From positions 16,876 to 80,875 of IMG/VR virus record IMGVR_UViG_3300035092_000015: a stretch of 64,000 bases of DNA, one strand, 5' to 3'. Shown here piece after piece: positions 56,643 to 64,000 of the stretch; positions within the stretch are counted from its first letter, which is position 1; every line of letters begins with the position of its first letter. The notes under the pieces were generated by a model, which saw only the letters and a list, made by a program, of their open reading frames with translations, was not told the origin of the DNA and made no database searches. A program made the translations under genes and the position numbers. This stretch comes from a virus.

Positions 56643-57167
56643 TCAGACGTCCGGCGTGACTTCCTCGTCCGGGGAGTCGGTCGCCGCGAAACCCTCCGCC
56701 GCGCCGGCCGTGACGTTGATCGTGTCCTCGATCACGACCGGGGCGCCGCCGCCGTCCGGGGTGGCCGTGAACGTGAGCGCAGCCGCGCCGAGCGCGCCGC
56801 TGCCGACCGCCGCGATGACCGCGCTGCCGTCGCCGTTGTCGGTGACGTTGATCAGCTCCGGGTTGGCGGTGGTGAACACCTGGGTGCCGACGAACGGCGC
56901 GCTGGCCGGAGCGCCGAACTCGTCGACCGGGGCGTAGGTGCGGGTGAACTTCTTGTCCTGGGCGAGGTCACGCACGGTGTGGATCCTTCCATCTGTGGTG
57001 GGTACCGCTGGGGTGCTGTTCGGCACCCGGTCGGATGCGACGGTGTCTCTGTCAGTCCCGTCGTGCAGCTGGAACTGGGGGCGTCGGCCCTTGACAATGC
57101 GTCGCACCTGGAGAAAGGTGTCACCCTCGTCGGTGATCTGCCCCAGCGGGTAGAGGTCGCTTAGCAC
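56643..57167 (-). CDS. Reverse-strand protein with Ig-like domain (174 aa)
   Basis: GTG 57167 after GGGAG; an upstream GTG (57206) is possible. Residues about 72-160 are beta-rich: FVGTQVFTTANPELINVTDN, SAVIAAVGSGALGAAALTF, VVIEDTINVTAG, resembling a bacterial Ig-like (Big_2) domain. Such domains occur on capsid decoration proteins. It lies on the strand opposite to all head genes, between scaffold and capsid, so it is transcribed separately. Confidence 0.6.
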   Translation of the reverse strand: MLSDLYPLGQITDEGDTFLQVRRIVKGRRPQFQLHDGTDRDTVASDRVPNSTPAVPTTDGRIHTVRDLAQDKKFTRTYAPVDEFGAPASAPFVGTQVFTTANPELINVTDNGDGSAVIAAVGSGALGAAALTFTATPDGGGAPVVIEDTINVTAGAAEGFAATDSPDEEVTPDV

Positions 57168-57349
57168 TGCGCCGGCTCCCCTCTCTTGTCTCCGGCATCG
57201 TACCACCGGCTACCGTCGGCTGCCCGTTCGTACCGGTCGGCTATCCGCCGTTCGGTCACCCGTGGGTACGATCGCCCCCCGGTGTTCACCCTCCGCCCAG
57301 CAGAACACCCCCCGGCCCGTCCGCGACGGGCGGTGCAGACGCGGCCGGA

Positions 57350-57580
57350 TCACCGCCTGCGACGGCGGGCCGGCGCCCGGCGCTTCTTGCCCCCAACCGC
57401 CATGCTCGGGTACCTCGCCCGGACCGCTGCCGCAACCCGCGCATATACCCCGTTGCGCCGTGCATAAGCCAACGCCGCCCTAGCGTGAGCCCGATCATGG
57501 ATCGGGTACTTACGCGTCTTCGGGTACACGAACGCACTCGCCGGTAGTGCGCGGCGAGAAGCAGCCGTCAACTTCGCCAT
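57350..57580 (-). CDS. Reverse-strand basic phage protein (76 aa)
   Basis: ATG 57580. Starts MAKLTAASRRALPASAFVYP, then YPIHDRAHARAALAYARRNG and RVAAAVRARYPSM, ending in an Arg run. This matches a small family seen in phages and prophages of actinobacteria, function unknown. Its promoter is probably leaderless (57588-57617). Confidence 0.68.
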   Translation of the reverse strand: MAKLTAASRRALPASAFVYPKTRKYPIHDRAHARAALAYARRNGVYARVAAAVRARYPSMAVGGKKRRAPARRRRR

Positions 57581-57587
57581 ACGACCA

Positions 57588-57617
57588 ACGGTACCCCCGA
57601 CGCACCACGTGTTACAA
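57588..57617 (-). promoter_or_regulatory. Reverse-strand leaderless promoter
   Basis: Leftward -35 TTGTAA (57617-57612), 18-base spacer, -10 TACCGT (57593-57588); the ATG is 7 bases downstream. A rightward -10-like TACAAT (57613-57618) for the capsid gene overlaps its -35, so the two directions may compete. Confidence 0.5.
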
Positions 57618-57618
57618 T
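57613..57618 (+). promoter_or_regulatory. Putative -10 box upstream of major capsid gene
   Basis: TACAAT 138 bases before the capsid GTG, of the recurring TA-x-AATGG type. No clear -35. It would give a long leader (57625-57756) in which I see no obvious structure. Confidence 0.35.
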
Positions 57619-57756
57619 GGCAGCGGCAGAGCACCTGTTCGACCTCGTGTCAAGTGGCTGCGACCCTGCCGGTTCGTGATGAACCCGGCCCCTGCTCGCG
57701 ATGAGCGAATCCCAGCAATCTCGGATCTCGCTGCGACAGCGGGAAGGAGTCTACAC

Positions 57757-58839
57757 GTGAGCAAGACTGCACTGCCCGAATGGGTCATCGGCCTCGACGA
57801 GAGCAACGAGGGCCCCCAGTATCGCCCTGGCACCATCGTCGGGTTCCGCAAGGACGGCACCCCGCTGTACATGGTGGCCGGTGGCGCCGCCGCGAACGTC
57901 GCCGACTGGATCCCGATCGAGTACGACTCGGAGGTCATCCAGCGGGTCCTGATGGAGTCCGCGATCGAGCGGTTCGGCAGCCGCGTCCCGATGCGGTCCA
58001 AGACCAAGTCGATCCCCCGCTCCGCAGGGATCACGGTCACCGCCGGGACTACCTACGTCGACGACACCTCGACCAACGACGAGGTCACCATCACCGCCCG
58101 CCGGTTCATCGCCCGGTTCAAGATCGACGAGGACGACCTCGCCGACGCTTCGACCCGCATGGACGTGATCCGGACCAAGGGCATCGACTGGGCGATCTCG
58201 TACGCCGATGTGTTCGACAACGCGTGTCTGGCGGTCACCGGCGCCGAGAACGGCACCACCGTCCCGTTCACCTCGGTGTACCGGGCGCTGCGTTCGACCA
58301 ACTCCGACACCAGCTACACCGCCGACGACAACTACCTGACCTGGGACGACGACCTGATCAACATCGCGTCGACCCCGCTCGGGACGTCGCTGTACGAGAA
58401 GCTGTCGGCTCTGTTCAAGAAGGTCGAGACCGGCAAGTACTGGTCGCCGGCCGACATGCTCGTCATCGCCCACCCAGGGTGGCGTGACGCGCTGCGGCTG
58501 TGCCTGGACTCGCAGGGCCGGCCGATCTTCCAGCCGGGTGTCGGGTTCGGTCTGCCGGGCAACGGCACCCCGGATGCGCTGTTCAACACCCCGATCGTGT
58601 GGACCCGTGGCGCGAAGACCAGCCCGACCAACACCGGTTCGCCGGGCGGCAACGACGTGCTGTTCTTCGCGAACGCTCGGTTCCTCAAGCGCGGTGACCG
58701 GTCGGGCCCGGAGACGCTGACCGACGACGCGCGGGCGCAGGACGACACCGACGACTACGCGATCAAGTTCCGCACCCGTCGCGGGTTCGTGGTCGCGCAC
58801 GAGAAGGCGATGGCGGTTCTGGAGCGCATCACCGACTAA
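57757..58839 (+). CDS. Major capsid protein (HK97 fold)
   Basis: A 360-residue protein; GTG 57757 after AAGGAG, and the open frame upstream is ignored. RFIARFKIDEDDLADAST, SYADVFDNACLAVTG, MLVIAHPGWRDALRLCLDSQ and FRTRRGFVVAHEKAMAVLER are the spine helix, A-domain and C-terminal strand landmarks of HK97-type capsids. Position after scaffold and before connectors supports this. No separate prohead protease gene is visible in the window. Confidence 0.88.
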   Translation: MSKTALPEWVIGLDESNEGPQYRPGTIVGFRKDGTPLYMVAGGAAANVADWIPIEYDSEVIQRVLMESAIERFGSRVPMRSKTKSIPRSAGITVTAGTTYVDDTSTNDEVTITARRFIARFKIDEDDLADASTRMDVIRTKGIDWAISYADVFDNACLAVTGAENGTTVPFTSVYRALRSTNSDTSYTADDNYLTWDDDLINIASTPLGTSLYEKLSALFKKVETGKYWSPADMLVIAHPGWRDALRLCLDSQGRPIFQPGVGFGLPGNGTPDALFNTPIVWTRGAKTSPTNTGSPGGNDVLFFANARFLKRGDRSGPETLTDDARAQDDTDDYAIKFRTRRGFVVAHEKAMAVLERITD

Positions 58840-58842
58840 CGG

Positions 58843-58871
58843 CACCCCCCCGTTCTCGGGGGCCGGTGTTT
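58843..58871 (+). terminator. Terminator after major capsid gene
   Basis: CACCCCCCCG (58843-58852), TTCT loop, CGGGGGCCGGTG (58857-58868), then TTT. Imperfect GC stem. It may limit downstream expression relative to the capsid gene. Confidence 0.5.
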
Positions 58872-58958
58872 CGGGGACCCCGACCCCCGAGCCCGGCCCC
58901 CGAGCCGTATCCGGCTGGTACACTGGTGGCGATCGGACAACCAAGTCGGGAGGATCCA

Positions 58959-59420
58959 GTGGGAGTGTACGACGATTGGCGGCAGCCGCAGCTGCAGGCC
59001 GAGGCTGGCAAGCGGGGTCTGTCCGCAGGCGGGTCGAACGACGAGATCAAGGCTCGACTCGAGCAGGACGACGACGAGAAGCGGATCGCGGCGCTGCTCG
59101 GCGACGACACGGCACCGCCGGAGACCAGCCCGGCCCAGCCAGCCAGCCAACCCACTGCGACCCCACCCGCAGCTCCCCCAGAGCCAGCAGCGACCCAGGC
59201 CGAACCGACGCCGCCACCGCACGAATACACCGCCCGATATGAATGTCGCGGCGAGCTGTCGACCGGGACCCACGAAGACAACCGGTTCCGCGCCTACGAG
59301 CAAGCCATCCGCGACGGATACGTCCCGCGCGGTGGGCTGTCGGCGGTGTACCGGTCCGGATTCGAAACCGTCAACGGCGTCCGGCACGCAGTGTACAAGG
59401 TGACCCTCAAGAAGCAGTAG
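58959..59420 (+). CDS. Head protein with SAP/HeH-like domain (153 aa)
   Basis: GTG 58959 after GGGAGG. LQAEAGKRGLSAGGSNDEIK then ARLEQDD is a SAP/HeH helix-extended-loop-helix, common in small phage proteins after the capsid gene. A Pro/Ala/Thr linker leads to a C-terminal domain (YECRGELSTGTHEDNRFRAY, VRHAVYKVTLK). Ends in TAG. Perhaps a DNA- or capsid-binding head protein. Confidence 0.65.
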   Translation: MGVYDDWRQPQLQAEAGKRGLSAGGSNDEIKARLEQDDDEKRIAALLGDDTAPPETSPAQPASQPTATPPAAPPEPAATQAEPTPPPHEYTARYECRGELSTGTHEDNRFRAYEQAIRDGYVPRGGLSAVYRSGFETVNGVRHAVYKVTLKKQ

Positions 59421-59430
59421 GAGGCCGCCG

Positions 59431-59877
59431 GTGACCGAGCCACTCGAGGCGTGGGCCGACAGCGACGACGTGGACCTGTTGACCGGCGTCACCGTCGACG
59501 ACGACGCTGTCCTGCGCGCCCAGGACATCATCGAGATCTTCGCCGGCACCACCTGGCTGGCCACCGACCAGATCTCCCAGCGGAACCTGCGGCTGTTGAA
59601 CCGGGCCGTGGCGTACCAGACCGCGTGGATGGCCAGCCGACCCGACATGTACAGCCATTTCGACGTCGACACCGTTTCGCAGGACGGGGCCAGCTTCACC
59701 CCCGCCACCGTGAACGCCCAGCTTCTCGCCCCGCTCGCGCAGCGGTGTCTGCGCCGGCTCACCTGGGGTTGGAAGCCGCTGCGGGTCCGGCGCGGCTACA
59801 ACGAACCGGACTACAACGACCTGGGGCCGCGTGACTCGGCAGTGGCCGACGACAACAAGGTCTGGACCCCGATGTGA
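59431..59877 (+). CDS. Head-tail connector (adaptor) protein
   Basis: A 148-residue protein. Helical N-terminal part with QDIIEIFAGTTWLATDQISQ and a RNLRLLNRAVAYQTAWM helix, then LAQRCLRRLTWGWKPLRVRR. Size, helix content and place right after the head genes match gp6/gp15-like adaptor proteins that dock on the portal. GTG start. Confidence 0.72.
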   Translation: MTEPLEAWADSDDVDLLTGVTVDDDAVLRAQDIIEIFAGTTWLATDQISQRNLRLLNRAVAYQTAWMASRPDMYSHFDVDTVSQDGASFTPATVNAQLLAPLAQRCLRRLTWGWKPLRVRRGYNEPDYNDLGPRDSAVADDNKVWTPM

Positions 59878-60209
59878 GAGCAGTCGCCACCACCACCATA
59901 TCGATCCTGCGCGGCACCGTCACCGATGGCTACGGCGACACGGTGGACGACAACACCGGGCAGCCGGTCGCGACCGGGGTGCCGGCGTCGATCCTTGAAC
60001 AGAACCGGCGGGTGTTCCTGCCGGCCGAGCAGGCATTCCGGATTGTCCGGACCTATGCCGGGCGGGTCGGCCCCGAGATCGACATCCGCAAAGACGACCG
60101 GGTGAAAGACGAACAGACCAACACCGTCTACCTGGTGACCGACCTGTCAGATCCGCACGCGTCACCGCTGCACCCCGACTATCAACTCCAGCTGTCCCGC
60201 ACCACCTGA
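59874..60209 (+). CDS. Head-tail stopper-like protein
   Basis: A 111-residue beta-rich protein (TTTISILRGTVTDGYGDTVD, VPASILEQ, VYLVTDLSDPH), of the size and order of phage stopper proteins (gp16/gpFII-like) that seal the portal channel. GTGA overlap with the adaptor. Confidence 0.68.
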   Translation: MRAVATTTISILRGTVTDGYGDTVDDNTGQPVATGVPASILEQNRRVFLPAEQAFRIVRTYAGRVGPEIDIRKDDRVKDEQTNTVYLVTDLSDPHASPLHPDYQLQLSRTT

Positions 60210-60212
60210 TGC

Positions 60213-60218
60213 TACAAT
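60213..60218 (+). promoter_or_regulatory. Putative -10 box before tail-neck genes
   Basis: TACAAT in a 91-base gap before the gene at 60301. Matches the recurring late -10-like boxes, but no -35 is evident. The gap otherwise holds no gene. Confidence 0.3.
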
Positions 60219-60300
60219 CGGGCTAGACAGGGGGATCCTCGGGCGGGTCAACCGACCGCCCCTGCGGAGCAGTCCGGCTTGGTAGACAGGCGGGTGAGCA

Positions 60301-60690
60301 GTGGTCGTTATCTACGTCGAGAGCCCGCTCGCCCAGGTGCACATCGACGATATCCGTGGCGACCTGCGTGAGTGGCTTGCGAAAGAAATCGCCGCCGACG
60401 CCCGCCGGTACGCCCCTGTCCGCACCGGCTACCTGTCGACCCACATCTGGCCCAACCGCGACTCGAGCCGGGTCATCGCCTCCGGCGCCGGTATGCCCCC
60501 CAACGCTGACGCCCCCGCCTACGTCGAATACGGCACCCGGCCACACGACATCCCGAACGCATTCGGGTGGGGCTTCACCGCCCACCACCCCGGCACCCAC
60601 CCGCAGCCGTACCTGCGGCCAGCTGCGTACACCCGGCGGGTCATCCCACCGTCGGCGGTCCATTCGATCTCCAACCGGGCACCGCGATGA
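60301..60690 (+). CDS. HK97 gp10-like tail completion/neck protein
   Basis: A 129-residue protein. AKEIAADARRYAPVRTGYLS, a VEYGTRPHDIP segment and THPQPYLRPAAYT follow the gp10 pattern (Pro-x-x-T-G-x-L-x-x-S...Y-V-E-x-G-T...Q-P-x-L-R-P-A). These proteins join head and tail. GTG start. Confidence 0.78.
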   Translation: MVVIYVESPLAQVHIDDIRGDLREWLAKEIAADARRYAPVRTGYLSTHIWPNRDSSRVIASGAGMPPNADAPAYVEYGTRPHDIPNAFGWGFTAHHPGTHPQPYLRPAAYTRRVIPPSAVHSISNRAPR

Positions 60691-61157
60691 GCACCCCGCT
60701 GCTGCCCACCGCCGAACTGGTCGCCGTCAGGTGGCTGCTCGCCGCTGTGTCCGGGTTAACCGGGAAAGTCGCCACCACCCTGCCCGACACGCCATGGACC
60801 GACAACGAGTTCGTCCAGGTCATGGCCGTCGGCGGCAGCCCCGACCCGGACGTGCCGATGTTCCACCCGGTAGTCACCGTGAATGTCTACGCGGAGAAAC
60901 CCGGCAGCCGCAAACCGCCGTGGGGGCAAGCGTTCCAGCTGGCGCAGCGGATCGTGATGGCCACCTACACTAAACGGTGGGCGCCCGACCCGGCGGTCGA
61001 ACTGACCGGGCTGCCGGCCAACTACGGCCGGGCAGTGGTCGGGTCGGTGTTCCCGGTCAGCGAGATCCGCAAGCTCCCGTCGGACCCGTCGCAATACGCG
61101 GTGTACACGGTGGATCTGCAGTTCAACTGGGTCCCCGCATCGGTGGTGATCGCATGA
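60687..61157 (+). CDS. Tail terminator-like protein
   Basis: A 156-residue protein (ATGA overlap). ELVAVRWLLAAVSGLTG, PMFHPVVTVNVYAEKPGSRK and YTVDLQFNWVP; an alpha/beta protein at the position where the tail terminator that caps the tube lies in siphoviruses. Confidence 0.65.
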   Translation: MSTPLLPTAELVAVRWLLAAVSGLTGKVATTLPDTPWTDNEFVQVMAVGGSPDPDVPMFHPVVTVNVYAEKPGSRKPPWGQAFQLAQRIVMATYTKRWAPDPAVELTGLPANYGRAVVGSVFPVSEIRKLPSDPSQYAVYTVDLQFNWVPASVVIA

Positions 61158-61399
61158 GTCGCACCGTGTCGGACCGGTACGGGCTGGTCGGTGCCTCGTC
61201 GGGGCAGCTGCTGACCTACCAGGGCAGGGCGATCCTGCACGACAACCGGCGGGAGATGGAGTTCCTGTTCCCCAACACCCGGGTCGTCCGGGTCACCCGG
61301 GGCGAGTTGGGCCAACCGTGGATGTGGCTCAAACATCACCCGGCGATGGAGAAGACTACGTTCCCGCTGCAACGGGAGGAGTTCGTCGATGCCCGGTAG
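61154..61399 (+). CDS. Small hypothetical tail-region protein (81 aa)
   Basis: ATGA overlap. Beta-rich (GQLLTYQGRAILHDNRREME, TRVVRVTRGELGQPW), ending in TAG. Between tail terminator and tail tube. Not recognised. Confidence 0.55.
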   Translation: MSRTVSDRYGLVGASSGQLLTYQGRAILHDNRREMEFLFPNTRVVRVTRGELGQPWMWLKHHPAMEKTTFPLQREEFVDAR

Positions 61400-61601
61400 A
61401 CGTGGGCACCACCGGGGCAGTCACACCTACCCGGGGTTCCGCAGCAAGAAGCAATGGCGGTGGGCGTTCGCCACCCACCAGAAGTTCGCCCACAAGTGGG
61501 CGCACGAGACACCCGGCGGCAAGAAGGTCAGGTACCGGCGGCTGCCGACCCGGGTCGGCCGTCCGACAGCACGAACGCTACGCAGCAAGAAAGGAAGATG
61601 A
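61389..61601 (+). CDS. Small highly basic protein (70 aa)
   Basis: ATG 61389. Rich in Arg, Lys and His (GRRGHHRGSHTYPGF, WAFATHQKFAHKWAHE, ending KKGR). Another basic small protein of the late region, overlapping the previous stop by 11 bases. Confidence 0.5.
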   Translation: MPGRRGHHRGSHTYPGFRSKKQWRWAFATHQKFAHKWAHETPGGKKVRYRRLPTRVGRPTARTLRSKKGR

Positions 61602-61604
61602 GCA

Positions 61605-62189
61605 ATGGCCGTAACCGTGCTGAACCTGATCCAGGGACCCGGCACTCTCTACAAGGGTACGCAGTATTCGAACACGACTGCGTACACCACCACCGCAGAG
61701 CCGTTGGACGCGGCAGTCAACACCACCCCCCAATCGTCGTCGTGGACCGACGTCGGCGGGACCCGGGATGGTGTGACGATCGAGATCGGCCGGGAGTACT
61801 CGGAGCTTGAGGTTGACCAGCTGGTCGACACCCCGGACCGGCGGATGACCAAGCGGGAGATGAGCATCGCCACCAACCTGGCGGAGGCGACGCTGGAGAA
61901 CTACGCTCTGGCGAACAACGAATCCCCCCCGACCACCGCGTCCGGTTACAAGGTGACCGAGCCGGTGACGACCACGGCGGCGACCCAGCCGACGTTCGTC
62001 CCGTTGATCTTCGACGGGTTCGCGCCGACGGCGTTCCGGCGGCGGGTCATCGGCCGCAGGATGTTGTCCACCGAGCCGGTGCAGGTCGCGTACAAGAAGG
62101 ACGGGCAGACGGTCTACGCGGTCAAGTGGGCGTCGCATTACGTCTCGTCCAGCATCGCACCGTACAAGTTCGTCGATCAGACTTCGTAA
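61605..62189 (+). CDS. Major tail tube protein
   Basis: A 194-residue protein. Beta-rich with SSSWTDVGGTRDGVTIEIGR, VDQLVDTPDRRMTKREM, ATNLAEATLENYALANNE and VAYKKDGQTVYAVKW, a pattern of siphovirus tube proteins. It lies directly before the frameshifted chaperone pair and tape measure, as expected. Confidence 0.82.
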   Translation: MAVTVLNLIQGPGTLYKGTQYSNTTAYTTTAEPLDAAVNTTPQSSSWTDVGGTRDGVTIEIGREYSELEVDQLVDTPDRRMTKREMSIATNLAEATLENYALANNESPPTTASGYKVTEPVTTTAATQPTFVPLIFDGFAPTAFRRRVIGRRMLSTEPVQVAYKKDGQTVYAVKWASHYVSSSIAPYKFVDQTS

Positions 62190-62206
62190 CCCCAGGAGAA
62201 CAGGAC

Positions 62207-62611
62207 ATGACTATGGTCGGGGAGTCGGCAGGCGGCAGCGGCGGCGGGTTCTCGGTGAACCCGTCGCTGTTGGCCGACGGCGATGAGGAGACAGCAGACG
62301 GTGGGCTGCCGGACGGGGTGTACCCGGAAGGCACCGTGGTCCCGCCGGAGCGGGAGGAGCTTTTCCGGGTCGAAGGGAAGATCTACACGGTCCCGAAGAG
62401 GATCGACCCGGGGATCGCGTTCCGGTATATGAAAAGCGTCCGCAAGGGCAGAGGCGACCAAGCCGCCGCCGACATGTTGTATGACGTGCTCGGCGAGGCC
62501 GTGATCGATGTCCTGGCTGCGGACAAACTGGACCAGGACCAGGTGGCGGCGGTGATGAAGGCGGCCGAGAAGTACGCCATGTCGGCCATCCGCAAGACCC
62601 TGGGAAACTGA
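62207..62611 (+). CDS. Tail assembly chaperone (G)
   Basis: A 134-residue protein; ATG 62207 after AGGAGAAC. Gly/Ser N-terminus, then LFRVEGKIYTVPKRIDPGIA and helical repeats (DQVAAVMKAAEKYAMSAIRK). The stop follows a slippery GGGAAAC, so a fraction of ribosomes continue in -1 into the T part. G and GT bind tape measure and tube proteins during tail assembly. Confidence 0.78.
   Translation: MTMVGESAGGSGGGFSVNPSLLADGDEETADGGLPDGVYPEGTVVPPEREELFRVEGKIYTVPKRIDPGIAFRYMKSVRKGRGDQAAADMLYDVLGEAVIDVLAADKLDQDQVAAVMKAAEKYAMSAIRKTLGN
62602..62608 (+). other. -1 ribosomal frameshift site
   Basis: GGGAAAC, the X-XXY-YYZ heptamer, with the G-gene stop TGA at 62609-62611 immediately after. A -1 slip joins G to the frame ending at 62934, giving a 242-residue GT protein. 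No downstream pseudoknot was searched. Confidence 0.8.
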
Positions 62612-62934
62612 TCCAGCGCGCCGCCGAGATGTCCTGGATGCTGGACCTGGACTACGACATCGAGTCCGACCTGCACCGGTTCCACGGGCTGGAGGTTGAC
62701 CTCGACGAGGACCAGTACGCCGGGCTGTCGGCGGAGCGGCTGTTCGGCCTGATCGAACGGCTCGGCGCCTACGACGGCGCGCTGGCAGGCAGGATCCACC
62801 AGCTGGTGGAGGAACAACGGGCACAACACCCAAGCGCCCAGGCTCTGCAAAAGCCCGGGACGACCCAGATCGACGCGACCACAGCAGACGTCGCCGAGCA
62901 ACTGGGTGATTGGGTGGAGATCTCTAAGGTGTAG
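62608..62934 (+). CDS. Tail assembly chaperone T part (made as G-T fusion)
   Basis: The -1 frame adds 108 residues, with SWMLDLDYDIESDLHRFHG, VDLDEDQYAGLSAERLFGL and an acidic C-terminus. An internal ATG (62629) has no strong ribosome site, so this part is probably only made by frameshifting. Ends in TAG. Confidence 0.75.
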   Translation: MIQRAAEMSWMLDLDYDIESDLHRFHGLEVDLDEDQYAGLSAERLFGLIERLGAYDGALAGRIHQLVEEQRAQHPSAQALQKPGTTQIDATTADVAEQLGDWVEISKV

Positions 62935-62948
62935 GCGGGAGGCGGAAG

Positions 62949-64000
62949 GTGGCAGCCGGGTTCAAGGTCGCCGACGCCTACATCGAGGTCCATGTCGACG
63001 ACGACACCAAAAAGGGCCGGCGTGACATCGACCGCGACACCCGCCGGTGGGCTGATAACCTCGGCAAGGGGATCGGCGAGAAGTTGCTGTCCGGGCTAAC
63101 CACCGGCTTGCGCGGGCTGTTCACAGTGCTCAAAGGATCGATCGCGCTGATCGCGTTCACCGCCCGCATGGCGCTGCTCGGGTTGGTCATCGGCACCGTC
63201 GTCTCCGCCGTCGCCGGGCTGCTCGGCGCGCTGGTCAACCTCATCCCAGTCCTGCACGAGCTGGTCGTGGTTTTGATCCAAGCGGCCGGTGTGTTACTGC
63301 TGTACCCGGCGGCGATCGCGTCGGCGTTGATCGCGTTCGGTACGTTGAAGCTCGGATTCCAAGGGATATCGGCTGCGTTGAAAGCCGGCCTATCGGGCGA
63401 CCTGCAGGCGTTGAACAAAGCCCTGGAGAAGCTGGCCCCCAACGCGGCGGCGTTCGTCAGCGAGATCATCAAAGCCAAACCGGCGTTCGACCGGATGAGG
63501 CTGCAGATCCAGAACAGCCTGTTCGAGGACCTGGCCGAGCTGCTGCGGAAGATGTCCCAGGTGTACCTGCCGATCCTGACCCACGGGTTGGACACCATGG
63601 CGATCGCGCTGAACCAGGTGTTCAAAAACATCGGGCAGTTCCTGCTGGGCGCCCAAACCCAGAACGACATCGGCACCATCATGCAGAACGCCGCCCGCGC
63701 CGCGACCGAACTCGGCGCGGTGCTCACCCCGGCGTTGGCGATCCTGCGCGATGTGCTGGTTGTGTCGACAAAAGTCCTGGCCGATCTGACCGCGAAGCTG
63801 GTCCCGATCTTCCAAGTCTGGGCCGACTCGATCGAACGGATGCGCGCCGACGGGTCGCTGGAGAAGCTGATCCTAGACGGTGTCGAGGCGTTGAAGCTGT
63901 TCGCCAGCCTGGCCGGCGACCTGATCGGGATCCTGGGCGGGATCTCCCGGGCAGCCGGCGAAGGCGGCGGGCTGTTCAGCTTCTTCGACCGGTTGAACAC
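62949..64000 (+). CDS. Tape measure protein (5' part, cut by window end)
   Basis: GTG 62949 after GGGAGGCGG; at least 350 residues. Starts VAAGFKVADAYIEVHVDDDT, typical of tape measures, then hydrophobic spans (about 60-130: IALIAFTARMALLGLVIG, VVSAVAGLLGALVNLIPV) and long helices (LEKLAPNAAAFVSEIIKAK, IGTIMQNAARAATELGAVL). It sets tail length. Runs off the right edge. Confidence 0.85.
   Translation, partial: MAAGFKVADAYIEVHVDDDTKKGRRDIDRDTRRWADNLGKGIGEKLLSGLTTGLRGLFTVLKGSIALIAFTARMALLGLVIGTVVSAVAGLLGALVNLIPVLHELVVVLIQAAGVLLLYPAAIASALIAFGTLKLGFQGISAALKAGLSGDLQALNKALEKLAPNAAAFVSEIIKAKPAFDRMRLQIQNSLFEDLAELLRKMSQVYLPILTHGLDTMAIALNQVFKNIGQFLLGAQTQNDIGTIMQNAARAATELGAVLTPALAILRDVLVVSTKVLADLTAKLVPIFQVWADSIERMRADGSLEKLILDGVEALKLFASLAGDLIGILGGISRAAGEGGGLFSFFDRLN

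Noticed and set aside
62978-64000. Leftward open frame of 340 codons at the right edge
   Set aside because: Opposite the tape measure start, which follows the chaperone pair in the right order and has typical composition.
1-64000. CRISPR array, insertion sequence, integrase or attachment site
   Set aside because: No regular spaced repeats, transposase, tyrosine or large serine recombinase motifs, and no att-like repeat at the tRNA were seen.

Overview
The window is a 64-kb, high-GC piece of a tailed phage (siphovirus-type gene order) of an actinobacterium. The signs are tightly packed genes joined by ATGA, GTGA or TGATG overlaps, GTG and TTG starts, leaderless promoters, and families typical of actinobacteria and their phages (DUF397, DUF6221, phiC31 gp3-like RDF, many small zinc-motif proteins). 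A gp3-like recombination directionality factor and an excisionase-type HTH protein suggest temperate ancestry. No integrase, repressor, attachment site, DNA polymerase or lysis gene is visible, so part of the genome lies outside the window. The tape measure gene runs off the right edge.

Left arm (778-16789, leftward). A sugar and glycosylation block comes first: two GT-A glycosyltransferases, a DUF616-type glycosyltransferase, a GT-B glycosyltransferase, a nucleotide-sugar epimerase, a methyltransferase and a Rossmann protein (1176-7946). Then come regulators and DNA enzymes: HTH protein, SLOG protein, RuvC-like nuclease, DnaQ-like exonuclease, RDF-like protein, RecB/Cas4-like nuclease and excisionase. 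The leftward and rightward operons diverge at 16790-16883 from back-to-back leaderless promoters with GTCAAGC repeats.

Early rightward region (16884-31104). This holds a nucleotide pathway: a PurZ-type succinyl-amino-deoxyadenylate synthase (the PurA catalytic Asp is Ser), a MazG/MazZ-like pyrophosphohydrolase, a fusion of a deoxyribosyltransferase-like domain to dUTPase, a primase-helicase and a PurB lyase. Together they predict dGTP to dGMP to dSMP to dZMP, meaning this phage may carry 2-aminoadenine (Z) in its DNA. Downstream are a lipoprotein, an XRE/DUF6221/DUF397/DUF397 set and many small zinc-ribbon and membrane proteins.

Middle (31268-33950). A tagged zeta-like kinase gene is followed by two near-identical promoters carrying an AGGTGTCACCT palindrome, a tRNA with anticodon CTA (amber suppressor) and terminators.

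Late region (34036-64000, mostly rightward). The order is small terminase, an ADP-ribosyltransferase-like protein, large terminase, portal, then an unusual 17-kb block (38726-55446), then scaffold, two reverse-strand genes, major capsid, connectors, tail tube, frameshifted tail chaperones and tape measure. In the 17-kb block and just before it, 16 proteins share an N-terminal HPR[DNW]..GRF-type tag, in most followed by a W-A-x-x-[LI]-S-x-x-I-G-like helix. The tagged proteins include a zeta-like kinase, an ADP-ribosyltransferase-like protein, a GNAT-like protein, four PI3/4-kinase-like proteins and a zinc metalloprotease. I infer a capsid-targeted, injected effector arsenal. This and the candidate Z-DNA pathway are the two most striking systems here.
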